From NCBI RefSeq assembly GCF_900107755.1, contig NZ_FNQR01000001.1, forward strand, positions 402,831 through 466,830: a stretch of DNA of 64,000 nucleotides. The letters are read 5' to 3'. The stretch is from Thalassobacillus cyri (GTDB taxonomy: Bacteria; Bacillota; Bacilli; Bacillales; Halobacillaceae). The position numbers and the translations under genes were made by a program. The notes beneath the pieces are model-generated. The model saw nothing but the letters and a program-made list of their open reading frames with translations, was not told the origin of the DNA and did no database searches. The stretch's first letter is position 1. Every line of letters begins with the position of its first letter. Positions 46,163 to 54,640 of this stretch are shown here, one piece after another.

Positions 46163-47101
46163 ATGGATGTCAATGATTTTTTGAATTACTATGTTTTGGG
46201 TGTCATCATTATTGGGTTAGTATTAGTTGTCTTTGGTCTGATGTTTTTTCTATACAGAAATAAAAAAGCCAACGAAAAAATGTTGAGAGAACTTGAAGTG
46301 GAAGCCGTGTCCACGCTTGATAAAGTCGAAAATGAGTATAAACACAGGGAAAAGGAACAAAGGGAGAAAGTAAAGAAAGACTATGAAAAGAAAGTTGACG
46401 ACTTTAAAGCCTACGTTCATGATATGGAAAAAATCTCTAGAACGACTAGTGAGGTAAAGACTTATCACATACTTAGCAACTTAAAAGAAAAGCTGGTGAC
46501 CGATGGCAAACTAAAGCCTTCAGAAATGATAATTCTTCCTAAAGTATTCTTACCTTCTAAATCAGAGGGGGACATATCCGCTGTTAAGGTCGGCCATATC
46601 GTTTTGCTTAAAACAGGAATCTATTTGATTGATACCAAGGAGTTTTATGGAAACGTCCTTTACGGCATTACAAAGGAGAAGGCGAAAGATTTTTCATTCT
46701 TACTTAATGATCTGTTTCCTCCGGAACAAAAAGAAACAGAAAAGACCATTGTTTTTGACAATAAGCAAGTAAATCAGACTGGTCTGAAGGTAATTGCGGT
46801 TGAAAATCCGGCCAAAAGAGTAATGGACGGAGTCGATTATCTCCATCCAATCGCTGAAAAGCATACCGTCCCTGGCACCATCACCCCAATCCTTTTTGTG
46901 GACCATCATGGGAACCAGTTCATCAATCACTCAAATGATAGCACGCCTTATGTGTTCGATGAGCTCGAAACGCTTACCAAATTCCTGGTGAAGCACCTGG
47001 AGGAATGTGATCCTATTTATACGGAAGAGGATTTAGAAAAGCTCAGACATAGTATCGAAAACGCTGGGGTGGATAAGCGTATAACAGAACAGCCTGTATA
47101 A
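46163..47101 (+). CDS. Membrane-anchored coiled-coil protein with NERD-like domain
   Basis: 312 residues. Helix at about 10-32, a charged coiled coil (about 35-95), then a domain with SAVKVGHIVLLKTGIYLIDT followed by KEFYGNVLYG. This resembles the NERD nuclease core (IDH...GIxVIExKxxxGxIxG), but the ID pair reads VG and Glu reads Asp, so the active site may be weak. Function unknown; placement in the envelope block suggests a membrane role. ATG 46163 follows GGGGGGAAAG. Terminator at 47108. Confidence 0.55.
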   Translation: MDVNDFLNYYVLGVIIIGLVLVVFGLMFFLYRNKKANEKMLRELEVEAVSTLDKVENEYKHREKEQREKVKKDYEKKVDDFKAYVHDMEKISRTTSEVKTYHILSNLKEKLVTDGKLKPSEMIILPKVFLPSKSEGDISAVKVGHIVLLKTGIYLIDTKEFYGNVLYGITKEKAKDFSFLLNDLFPPEQKETEKTIVFDNKQVNQTGLKVIAVENPAKRVMDGVDYLHPIAEKHTVPGTITPILFVDHHGNQFINHSNDSTPYVFDELETLTKFLVKHLEECDPIYTEEDLEKLRHSIENAGVDKRITEQPV

Positions 47102-47107
47102 GTAACG

Positions 47108-47140
47108 GCCTTTCGCTTCCGTAAGCGAAAGGCTACTTTT
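47108..47140 (+). terminator. Rho-independent terminator
   Basis: GCCTTTCGCTT / AAGCGAAAGGC stem with CCGT loop, then ACTTTT. Confidence 0.8.
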
Positions 47141-47249
47141 ATGCTTTTACTGATGTGCATGCAGTTTTTTGTATGGATAATTCTTGCAGGAGGATTGCGC
47201 TGTCGATATTTTCTGGTTATAGTCAATACTTCTTAATAAATGAGCATAG

Positions 47250-47280
47250 AAAAGCCACCCTCTTGATGGGGTGGCTTTTT
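47250..47280. terminator. Orphan terminator-like hairpin
   Basis: AAAAGCCACCC / GGGGTGGCTTTTT. No gene ends just before it on the plus strand; it may mark a lost gene or a small RNA end. Confidence 0.55.
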
Positions 47281-47319
47281 GTATGCATTGTTTGCTTTCA
47301 ATAAATTCAGGATTCAAAT

Positions 47320-47381
47320 CAGGAAAAAGGGGAGGTCAAACTGAAGTGAATCTGCCTTTATTTATGTTCACCCTAACAGAC
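47320..47381 (+). repeat. 62-bp dispersed repeat, copy 2
   Basis: Same blocks as 42551-42612: CAGGAAAAAGGGGAGGTCA, then CTGCCTTTATTTA and CCCTAACAGA. Same orientation and nearly the same length; the middle part differs. Confidence 0.6.
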
Positions 47382-47491
47382 AACATTTCTTTTATCCATA
47401 GAAGTAACAAGTATGTCATGTGATTTTAACCTGTGCTCCATGTTTTTCAAACTTCTGCTTTAAAATTTCATGAAAAATGCACAAACGCTGT

Positions 47492-47572
47492 CCTAACTCG
47501 GTTAAGTTCCCTAACGTGCCAACCTTCCTCCCTAACGTCACCATGTTCTGACTTAACGTAAAATCCAGACTG
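47492..47572 (-). repeat. 21-bp array, family 1, opposite strand
   Basis: On the plus strand CCTAAC or CTTAAC begins at 47492, 47510, 47531 and 47552 (steps 18, 21, 21). Read on the minus strand the units start GTTAGGG or GTTAAG followed by -AGAA-like bases, the same consensus as the array at 18114-18239. A hairpin AAAAGCCA / TGGCTTTT (47601-47628) lies beside it, before csbB. Confidence 0.7.
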
Positions 47573-47722
47573 ACACCGAGTGAAGGATAATGCCTTTCGT
47601 AAAAGCCACTCCTGCCGGGATGGCTTTTCAAGTGGGATGATAAGCGTATCTGTATAATAAATGTGATTTCTGCTGATGCTATTTGTAGCAGTATCCAGAT
47701 AGACTTAAAAGTAGGTGCGATC

Positions 47723-48715
47723 ATGACAGCTGGACTTATATCCATTATCATTCCTTCTTATAATGAATCCGATAATATCGATCTTATTTATAAAGCGGTG
47801 GACAAAGAGTTTGAGGGGCTTCTTTACAATTATGAAATTCTTTTTGTGAATGACGGCAGTACAGATGATACGCTGGTGCGGATCAAAAAACTGGCGGGGT
47901 CACTCGGTAATGTGAAGTATCTATCATTTACGCGCAATTTTGGAAAAGAAGTGGCGCTCCTCGCCGGCCTTCAGCATGCAGATGGAGAAGCGGTGATTAT
48001 CATGGATGCGGATCTTCAGCATCCTTGTTCCTTGATCAAACCGTTTATCGAAGGGTATGAAGAGGGTTATCACCAGGTGATCGGCCGTCGGAACCGGAAA
48101 GGGGACGGCTGGCTGAGGTCCTGTTTATCTTCTCTTTATTATAGCCTGATCAATAAGTTCGTTGATGTTGACTTGCAGGATGGTGTCGGTGATTTCCGCC
48201 TGTTGAGCCGGAAAGCGGTAGACGGTTTGCTTAGGCTCAATGAGGGCAGCCGCTTTTCAAAGGGTTTGTTTTCCTGGATCGGCTTGAGCCAGAAGATCAT
48301 CCATTATGACAATGTCTGCCGGGAGAACGGCCATTCGAAATGGAAGTTTTCTAAATTGCTGAACTATGGGATCGACGGTGCGGTTTCTTTCAATAACCGG
48401 CCGCTCCGGATTTGTTTTTATACCGGTATTTTTATTTTGCTGCTGTCAGTGGTTTATATCATGGTTCATTTAATCATGATTATGAATAATGGCATCGTGG
48501 AACGTGGATATTTTACGACGATTTCGGCAGTGCTGCTGCTTGGCGGCATCCAGTTGTTAAGCCTTGGTGTCATCGGTGAATATATCGGACGGATTTATTA
48601 CGAGACGAAGCAGCGCCCGCATTACCTCGTAGAAGAGTCCAATATTAAAAATGGAAAAAGCAGTGAAGCGGACCAGACAGGAGTGTATAAGATTTATCGG
48701 AGTGGGGATCATTAA
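47723..48715 (+). CDS. csbB: CsbB-type polyprenyl-phosphate glycosyltransferase
   Basis: 330 residues from ATG 47723 (GTAGGTG at five to six bases; the frame extends upstream without a site). GT-A domain with ISIIIPSYNESDNIDLIY, the DxD in VIIMDADLQHP, and NRKGDGWLRSCLSSLYYSL, then two C-terminal helices and RIYYETKQRPHYL. This is very like B. subtilis CsbB, which makes the undecaprenyl-phosphate GlcNAc used to decorate lipoteichoic acid. It is followed by yfhO, its known partner. Confidence 0.9.
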   Translation: MTAGLISIIIPSYNESDNIDLIYKAVDKEFEGLLYNYEILFVNDGSTDDTLVRIKKLAGSLGNVKYLSFTRNFGKEVALLAGLQHADGEAVIIMDADLQHPCSLIKPFIEGYEEGYHQVIGRRNRKGDGWLRSCLSSLYYSLINKFVDVDLQDGVGDFRLLSRKAVDGLLRLNEGSRFSKGLFSWIGLSQKIIHYDNVCRENGHSKWKFSKLLNYGIDGAVSFNNRPLRICFYTGIFILLLSVVYIMVHLIMIMNNGIVERGYFTTISAVLLLGGIQLLSLGVIGEYIGRIYYETKQRPHYLVEESNIKNGKSSEADQTGVYKIYRSGDH

Positions 48716-48724
48716 TTTTTTCGT

Positions 48725-48744
48725 GTGCCTGTTCTAATAGGCAC
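48725..48744. repeat. Short GTGCCT hairpin between csbB and yfhO
   Basis: GTGCCT / AGGCAC around a short loop. Half-length relative of the GTGCCTG hairpin family; no T-run, so not a clear terminator. Confidence 0.45.
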
Positions 48745-48831
48745 GGCTGGATAATCAGTTGCACCTATTTTCACTACTTTTCTTACCATGCTGATTTGGT
48801 AAAAATTTAAAAAAGTAAACGGGGATTTCAT

Positions 48832-51429
48832 ATGAATAGGAAGCTCTTACTTTTGTTGGTCGCCTGCCTGATCCTTGCTGTGCTTGCCCACGCATTTTTT
48901 TTGCATGCGTGGACCGAAGGGCGGTTTATGGTCGGTCAGAATGATGGGCTGCAGCAGATGGTGACCTTTAAAAAACTGCTTTACGAACAGTATACCAACG
49001 GTAACTTCTTTTACACGTATCGTTTTGGGTTAGGTGGCGGCACCTACAGTCAGCTGGCGTTTTACTTTTCTACTTCGATTGTTTTCCTGTTGAGTGCTGC
49101 AGTTACGTTTTTATTAGATTCACTGGGTTTGATTGGGACGGTGGATGTCGTTTATTGGGCGAAAGCTGCTGTGTTCATCAGTGTCACCCGGTTGACGGTT
49201 ATTCTTTTTGTAACCACCTTGGTGTTCCGATATATCAGCAGTCGCTGGCTGCCAGCCTTTCTTGGAGCTGCTGTCTATGGCTTATCAGTCATCTATTTTC
49301 GGCACGCGACGTATTGGGAGTTCTTTGCTGATGCGATGCTGTGGGTGCCCCTATTAGTATACGGTGTGGAAAGAATCATCCGGGAAGCACGCCCGGGATG
49401 GTTTATTTTTGCTGTCGCTGTAACGATGTTCGATAACTTTTATTTCGCTTATATCAACCTGATATTCATCGGTATCTATATGCTTGCACGTTTATGGATC
49501 CGTCTGGAAGCGAATGAGATCGGTGTGGGACAGAAGGTGAAATTATTTGTCATCGGCGGCTTAGTTGGGGCCGGAATCAGTGCGGTTTCCTTTATTCCGG
49601 CGGTCTACAGCTTTTTCCATAACCATCGGCCGGATTATCCTTTTCCCGTCGAAGCTGTTGATTTTTCGGACAATATTTTGTTCACTAGCAGGTACGTCAT
49701 AGTGCCGGCACTATTTTTATTGTTCGCTTTCACCTTTTTCTTCTATCGGAAAGCTATGTTCCGTCTGTTCAGCATGTTGAGTATCTTTTTTATTTTACTG
49801 CACTTCAGTCCCGTGGTAGCCAGTGCGTTTAATGGCTTTTCTGCGCCGCAATACCGCTGGGAATACGTCTTGTCTTTTACACTTGGGGCTGCGGTGTGTG
49901 CTGGAATGTCTTATATTCATGAGTTAAGTAAGAAAAAATTTCTGATGGCTAGTGCCATGGTAATTGCAGTCTACCTCATCTTTTTCTTTAGGGATGAGGA
50001 AATGGAGTTCTTATCCCTGCCTGGCATTGGTGTGTTTTTTTTAGTAATCCTGACGTTGATTCCGACAGCTGGTTTCGTGTGGTCTTCCAAAAAATCCTGG
50101 TATTATTTTTTGGGTGCAGCTTCTCTAATCAATTTACTTGTTTTTTCCAATGCGGTTCAATATGTCATTTCGGAAATGGCCGGAGTTTACAAGGTTTCGG
50201 AGCAATATTTACATAGCGACAAATACAACGGAAAAGAACAACGTGAATTGCTGCAGGAAGTTCAGGACCAGGATGCTGCCCCCTATTATCGGATCGACTG
50301 GAAAGTGGGTTACCTGAATAATACGCCGATTGTCCAGGATTTCAATGGGTTTAGTATCTATTCCAGCATCCTGAATGAAAACCTGCTCTATTTTTACTTG
50401 TACGATTTAAAGGTTGACATGGGTCGGGAAAGTGTCAGCCGCTATTCTACGCTAAGCAACCGTGCCAACTTGTACAGTATCCTGCAGGGGAAATATGTTG
50501 TGAAAAAGAAAGACGATACGGGAAATGTGCCGTATGGTTTCCAGGAAACAGCAAGGTCAAAAAATTACATCGTCTATAAAAATACTAACCTGCTGCCATT
50601 CATACGAACAACTGATACTATCTTTACGGAGCGCGATTTGGAAGATGCCAATGTATTGGAAAAAGAGCATGCCATGCTGGAAGGGGTCATTACAGCTCGT
50701 GCGGAAACAACAGGGGCTGAGATTAAGGAAGTGCCTGATATCATAAAGAAGACGAGGCTGACAGAGGTTGGAGCTGTCTATGAGGACGGGAAGTTGACGG
50801 TCACAGAAAAAGAGGGGGGAATTGACCTTACAAGGAATGAGCCTGTAAGGCAGAACGGGGATTTTTACCTCCGCTTTCATCTCGAAAGTTTAGCCAAGCG
50901 GAAAGGTTTTGCCGTCAAAGTAAACGATTACCGTACGACGCGCAAACACAATCAATCAGTCTACAAAACGTATGTGGACGACCTTGTCATCCGGGTGCCG
51001 AAAGCGAACAAGTTAAAAATCCGCTTGCCTAAGGGAAATTATGTGTTAACGGACTTAGCCTTATACGAAGAAGATTATCAGATATTAGAGCGAGCAAAGA
51101 AAGAAGCTCAGGAAGAAACACACTTTGATTGGTCCGGTAACAAACTGACGATTCGCTATGACAACAAGCAGGGTGACCGCTTTATGATGCTGCCGATTCC
51201 TTATGAGCGAGGATGGGAGGTGCGGGTCAATGGTGAAGCGCAGGGCGTGGAAAAAGTAAACTATGCTTTTGTAGGCTTTCCTATTCAGGAGGGGGTCAAT
51301 GACATTCAACTGGTGTACTATCCGCCTTTCTTCCAGGTGTCTCTGCTGGTGACCGTTGTATGTATGTTATTGGCAATTATGTTGTCTAAACGCCGCACTA
51401 TCAAAAAAATCACCAAACACGAACGTTGA
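48832..51429 (+). CDS. yfhO: YfhO-family membrane glycosyltransferase
   Basis: 865 residues, usual length for YfhO. About 12-13 membrane helices in the first 440 residues, with the exposed first loop WTEGRFMVGQNDGLQQMVTF holding the conserved acidic pattern (D-x-x-x-Q), then a large extracellular C-terminal domain (about 470-830) and one last helix with a basic end. GT-C-type enzymes of this family transfer the sugar from CsbB's lipid product to lipoteichoic acid outside the membrane. It follows csbB, as in B. subtilis. Confidence 0.9.
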   Translation: MNRKLLLLLVACLILAVLAHAFFLHAWTEGRFMVGQNDGLQQMVTFKKLLYEQYTNGNFFYTYRFGLGGGTYSQLAFYFSTSIVFLLSAAVTFLLDSLGLIGTVDVVYWAKAAVFISVTRLTVILFVTTLVFRYISSRWLPAFLGAAVYGLSVIYFRHATYWEFFADAMLWVPLLVYGVERIIREARPGWFIFAVAVTMFDNFYFAYINLIFIGIYMLARLWIRLEANEIGVGQKVKLFVIGGLVGAGISAVSFIPAVYSFFHNHRPDYPFPVEAVDFSDNILFTSRYVIVPALFLLFAFTFFFYRKAMFRLFSMLSIFFILLHFSPVVASAFNGFSAPQYRWEYVLSFTLGAAVCAGMSYIHELSKKKFLMASAMVIAVYLIFFFRDEEMEFLSLPGIGVFFLVILTLIPTAGFVWSSKKSWYYFLGAASLINLLVFSNAVQYVISEMAGVYKVSEQYLHSDKYNGKEQRELLQEVQDQDAAPYYRIDWKVGYLNNTPIVQDFNGFSIYSSILNENLLYFYLYDLKVDMGRESVSRYSTLSNRANLYSILQGKYVVKKKDDTGNVPYGFQETARSKNYIVYKNTNLLPFIRTTDTIFTERDLEDANVLEKEHAMLEGVITARAETTGAEIKEVPDIIKKTRLTEVGAVYEDGKLTVTEKEGGIDLTRNEPVRQNGDFYLRFHLESLAKRKGFAVKVNDYRTTRKHNQSVYKTYVDDLVIRVPKANKLKIRLPKGNYVLTDLALYEEDYQILERAKKEAQEETHFDWSGNKLTIRYDNKQGDRFMMLPIPYERGWEVRVNGEAQGVEKVNYAFVGFPIQEGVNDIQLVYYPPFFQVSLLVTVVCMLLAIMLSKRRTIKKITKHER

Positions 51430-51512
51430 ATGGATAAAGTCGTTAAATGTTCATGTTTTAGCTTGATTGTGTTTAAGTGATCTGTTATATTAGCACAGTA
51501 ACATTTTCATAT

Positions 51513-51589
51513 ATCACTCGTATATGCTCGGTAATATGGTCGGAGTGTTTCTACCAGGTTCCCATTGAAAGAACTGGACTACGAGTTGA
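51513..51589 (+). promoter_or_regulatory. Purine riboswitch, guanine type
   Basis: Three-way aptamer: P1 CACTCGTA (51515-51522) with TACGAGTT; P2 with loop TAATATGG; J2/3 TTTCTACC (51549-51556); P3 CCAG-TTC / GAA-CTGG. The specificity base in the GGACTAC junction (51579) is C, which in this family pairs with guanine or hypoxanthine, not adenine. A T-tailed hairpin follows at 51617, so guanine should stop transcription of the lipoprotein gene downstream. Confidence 0.92.
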
Positions 51590-51616
51590 AGTATTGTCAT
51601 TTGTTCGGTTTTTTTT

Positions 51617-51641
51617 AGGCAGGGCAATTTCTGCCTTTTTC
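51617..51641 (+). terminator. Riboswitch-controlled terminator
   Basis: AGGCAG / CTGCCT stem followed by TTTTTC, 28 bases after the aptamer. Confidence 0.75.
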
Positions 51642-51670
51642 TTGCTGGATGGTACATACTTTGGCTTCGT

Positions 51671-51722
51671 AGGTCTGGAAGGTGGAAATCACACTGCTTC
51701 CCAGGCCTTTTTCTTATGCTTC
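51671..51722 (+). terminator. Second terminator-like hairpin in the leader
   Basis: AGGTCTGG pairs with CCAGGCCT (one wobble), then TTTTTC. It stands between the riboswitch terminator and the start codon; two stops in one leader are unusual. Confidence 0.55.
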
Positions 51723-51759
51723 GACCAGCGGGTATATACTAAACCAAGGAGGAGCTCGC

Positions 51760-52659
51760 ATGAAGGCAACATTTCAAAAACCAACAGGGCAAGCAAGATT
51801 CTTCGCTCTACTAGCACTTATTACTGTATTTTTTTTATCGGTTCTTGGAGGCTGCAATTCTTCACCCCAGACTGAAGCTGCACCAGAAAAGAAGCAAAGA
51901 CCTATTCTCATTGAAGGTCCGATGCCGATTGAAGCGGAAAAGTTTGCTGACAGGCTCAAAAATGTAAAAGAAGAAAAAGCAGGGACGTTTGAATTTTATT
52001 TAGGAACAGTCGATAATTATCCAGTGATCGTGGCCAAGACAGGGAAAGGGATGGAAAATACTGCAGCAGCTACCGCAGTTGCCATTGAAAGATACAATCC
52101 TATTGCAATCATCAACCAGGGAACATCTGGCGGACATGATCCTGACTTGCATGTGTTTGATATCGTGTTAGGGGAAAGAACGGTAAACATCGGTTCTTTG
52201 AAAACTCCACATTATCAAGAGGGAGAAGGAATTCATCCCAAAGAGTGGATTCCAATGGACTTGATGGCTTCTGAAGGAAGTGCCGGAGAAGATCCAGACG
52301 CGGAAAACATCCGTTATTTTAAAGGAGACAAAGGTTTGCTCGCCGCCGCCAAAGCCGTGAAGAAAGAGCACGAGAAGGGAAAAGTTGTTGAGGGGACAAT
52401 CGGTTCTGCAGATGTATGGAATAATGAAGTGGACCGAATCAACTGGTTCCACGAAAATTATGGGACTTCTGTAGAAGAGATGGAAGGAGCAGCAGGAGCA
52501 CAAATTGCCAAAGCGTATGATGTGCCTTACCTTGGTATCCGGATTTTATCCAATAATAAAACCAATGGAGGGGAGTACAATCCAGATACCGCAGCAGCTA
52601 ATCAGGAATATGTCTATGAAGTAGTGAAGAAGTATATTTCTAAGCTGAAAAGTGAGTAG
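51760..52659 (+). CDS. Exported purine nucleosidase/phosphorylase-fold lipoprotein
   Basis: 299 residues from ATG 51760 after AAGGAGGAG. Signal peptide with lipobox VLGGC (Cys about residue 32). The mature part has the MTA/SAH nucleosidase-purine nucleoside phosphorylase (PNP_UDP_1) pattern: PVIVAKTGKGMENTAAATAV, AIINQGTSGGHDPDLHVFDI, GSADVWNN and VEEMEGAAGAQIAKAYDVPY with the ribose-contact Glu and Met. It likely splits purine nucleosides outside the cell to release bases for uptake. The guanine riboswitch before it supports a purine-scavenging role. Confidence 0.88.
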   Translation: MKATFQKPTGQARFFALLALITVFFLSVLGGCNSSPQTEAAPEKKQRPILIEGPMPIEAEKFADRLKNVKEEKAGTFEFYLGTVDNYPVIVAKTGKGMENTAAATAVAIERYNPIAIINQGTSGGHDPDLHVFDIVLGERTVNIGSLKTPHYQEGEGIHPKEWIPMDLMASEGSAGEDPDAENIRYFKGDKGLLAAAKAVKKEHEKGKVVEGTIGSADVWNNEVDRINWFHENYGTSVEEMEGAAGAQIAKAYDVPYLGIRILSNNKTNGGEYNPDTAAANQEYVYEVVKKYISKLKSE

Positions 52660-52667
52660 TTTCGAAT

Positions 52668-52713
52668 AGGTGCCTGATCCCTTGTGTGCTAAGCATACCT
52701 GGATCAGGCACCT
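52668..52713. repeat. GTGCCTG-type hairpin, copy 3
   Basis: AGGTGCCTGATCC (52668-52680) pairs perfectly with GGATCAGGCACCT (52701-52713). It lies nine bases after the lipoprotein gene and may end its transcript, though only CGTTTTG follows. Confidence 0.65.
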
Positions 52714-52821
52714 CGTTTTGGCATAGCATTTACTGTGCTGGCAACCTTTGAATAGAAATAATTACTATCCGTCATCCAACGTGTTAGGATAGACTCATCA
52801 GATAAGGAGAGGTGATGAGTT

Positions 52822-53739
52822 TTGAAGAAAATTAAATTAGGTACCAGCGAATTAGAAGTTGGCGAAATTTCACTAGGCTGCATGCGCATGAGTGAACTCA
52901 GTAATAAAGACGCTGCCTATGTCATTGAAAACGCGTTGGATGCAGGGGTTGATTTATTCGATCATGCGGATATATACGGGAAAGGGAAGTCTGAGGAAGT
53001 TTTTGCAAATGCCATCCAGATGAACGATGACATTCGTGAAAAAATGAAGCTGCAGACGAAATGCGGGATTCGTGATGGATTCTTTGATTTTTCAAAAGAA
53101 CATATCCTGGAATCAGTGGACGCCAGTCTTCGCAGGTTGAAAACCGACTATGTCGATAGCATGCTGCTTCACCGTCCGGATGCATTAATGGAACCTGAAG
53201 AAGTGGCAGAGGCTTTTTCTACATTGAAAGAAAGTGGGAAAGTCCGTTATTTTGGCGTGAGCAACCAGAATCCTATGCAAATGGAGCTGTTGAACAAGTA
53301 TCTGGATGATGACTTGATTGTAAACCAAATGCAAATGAGCCTGGTACATACGCCGATGCTGGATGCCGGCTTCAACGTCAACATGAAGCATGACCCGGCG
53401 ATTGCCCGGGATGGCAGTGTGATTGAGTATTGCCGACTCAACGACATCACCATCCAGGCATGGTCCCCGTTCCAGCACGGTATGATCGAAGGACCGTTTA
53501 TCGGAAACTACGCCTTCCCGGAAGTCAATGCAAAACTGCAGGAGCTTGCCGAAGAAAAAGGCGTCACAGACTCTGCGATAGCGATTGCCTGGATTTTACG
53601 CCATCCGGCAAACATTCAGCCGGTCGTGGGCACGATGAATCCCGAGCGTTTACGCGATATCGCCAAAGCTTCTGATATCGAACTGACGCGCCAAGAGTGG
53701 TACGAGCTCTATCGCGCAGCAGGTAATGACCTGCCATAA
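52822..53739 (+). CDS. Aldo/keto reductase, YdhF/YcsN-like
   Basis: 305 residues from TTG 52822 after AAGGAGAGGTGATGAG. The (beta/alpha)8 fold with catalytic Asp and Tyr in AGVDLFDHADIYG, Lys in KLQTKCGIRD, and His in SMLLHRPDAL, plus the NADPH end VVGTMNPERLRDIAKA. It reduces carbonyls using NADPH; substrate unknown. The closest style is the E. coli YdhF/B. subtilis YcsN group. Confidence 0.9.
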   Translation: MKKIKLGTSELEVGEISLGCMRMSELSNKDAAYVIENALDAGVDLFDHADIYGKGKSEEVFANAIQMNDDIREKMKLQTKCGIRDGFFDFSKEHILESVDASLRRLKTDYVDSMLLHRPDALMEPEEVAEAFSTLKESGKVRYFGVSNQNPMQMELLNKYLDDDLIVNQMQMSLVHTPMLDAGFNVNMKHDPAIARDGSVIEYCRLNDITIQAWSPFQHGMIEGPFIGNYAFPEVNAKLQELAEEKGVTDSAIAIAWILRHPANIQPVVGTMNPERLRDIAKASDIELTRQEWYELYRAAGNDLP

Positions 53740-53748
53740 CATAAGAAG

Positions 53749-53787
53749 AAGTACCTGCCCGATTCGGGATCAGGCACTTCTTTTTTT
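53749..53787 (+). terminator. GTGCCTG-type hairpin, copy 4, terminator
   Basis: AAGTACCTG (53749-53757) pairs with CAGGCACTT (53771-53779), then CTTTTTTT. It ends the aldo/keto reductase gene. Confidence 0.75.
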
Positions 53788-53903
53788 GCTTTTCACAGGC
53801 TGAACGCCAAAAGATCGGGCTGTAACGCCTGTTGATTTCTGCGGCAAGTCAGATAGCAGCTCAATTAGCGTATTTTTAGCTCGAAATAATCCATGCATGA
53901 AAA

Positions 53904-53929
53904 TGCCTGGACGCTATCAGGGCCAGGCA
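53904..53929 (-). repeat. GTGCCTG-type hairpin, copy 5
   Basis: TGCCTGG / CCAGGCA around a 12-base loop, 12 bases after the DUF1259 gene end on the minus strand. Confidence 0.55.
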
Positions 53930-53941
53930 CTATAAATGTTA

Positions 53942-54334
53942 TTAAACTTTCAAGACTTCATTTGCATTTGCAAGTTTCTGAGCGAACTCTTCCGGCTTTT
54001 CCACCGATTGTACATGGAGATATTTGATGCTAGGCTCCGCGAACAACCAATGGTTATGGAGCGCCGTAATTGTCAGGTCATTTTTACCTAAGGCTTTCGT
54101 GTATTCTGGTATTTCCTCTGGTAGCAGCACGATTTCTGCATGATTAAGCGCTGTGCCATCGTCTTCGAGTGACTCAAAGTGAATTTCCATGCTCAGCTCA
54201 CTTTTAAATGGGCGGCCTTGCACCGTAACATCAAGGTCACGCTCTTTTTCCGCTTCAACCATTTCATCTTCAATTTCTACTTCCACATCTAGTATCTCAC
54301 CGAACTTTTTCGCGATTTCTTCGATATTAGCCAT
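53942..54334 (-). CDS. DUF1259 (LppY/LpqO-like) protein
   Basis: 130 residues from ATG 54334, nine bases after AAAGGAG; the longer frame start at 54379 lies before that site. ALNHAEIVLLPEEIPEYTKAL and ITALHNHWLFAEPSIKYLHV are typical of DUF1259 domains. Actinobacterial relatives are lipoproteins, but this one has no signal peptide. Function unknown. Confidence 0.82.
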   Translation of the reverse strand: MANIEEIAKKFGEILDVEVEIEDEMVEAEKERDLDVTVQGRPFKSELSMEIHFESLEDDGTALNHAEIVLLPEEIPEYTKALGKNDLTITALHNHWLFAEPSIKYLHVQSVEKPEEFAQKLANANEVLKV

Positions 54335-54640
54335 GGTGGACCACTCCTTTCCGGTATTTATCCATAGTACCGATTTCATTTATACGGGTTTATAAAGTTC
54401 TATTGCCGCCTTTTCTACGAATAAAACTATTCTATTTTCAGAGATGCAGCACTTAATGTTATGGAATATTGTGGTAAAATATTGATAAAGAAGTTTTAAA
54501 CTGAGTAAAAGTTTCGGAACGTAAAGGGGGAAAGGGAGCGGGTTGAACTCCTTTAAACTTACATGGATTGATTATGTTGGAATTATACAAAATCGGTATT
54601 AAACAAGCTAAAGTAAAGAGAGGTCAGGGGGCTGGATTGG

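Noticed and set aside
51477..51875. Frame of 132 residues over the riboswitch
   Set aside because: It runs through the aptamer and both hairpins without a ribosome site; RNA structure explains the sequence better.
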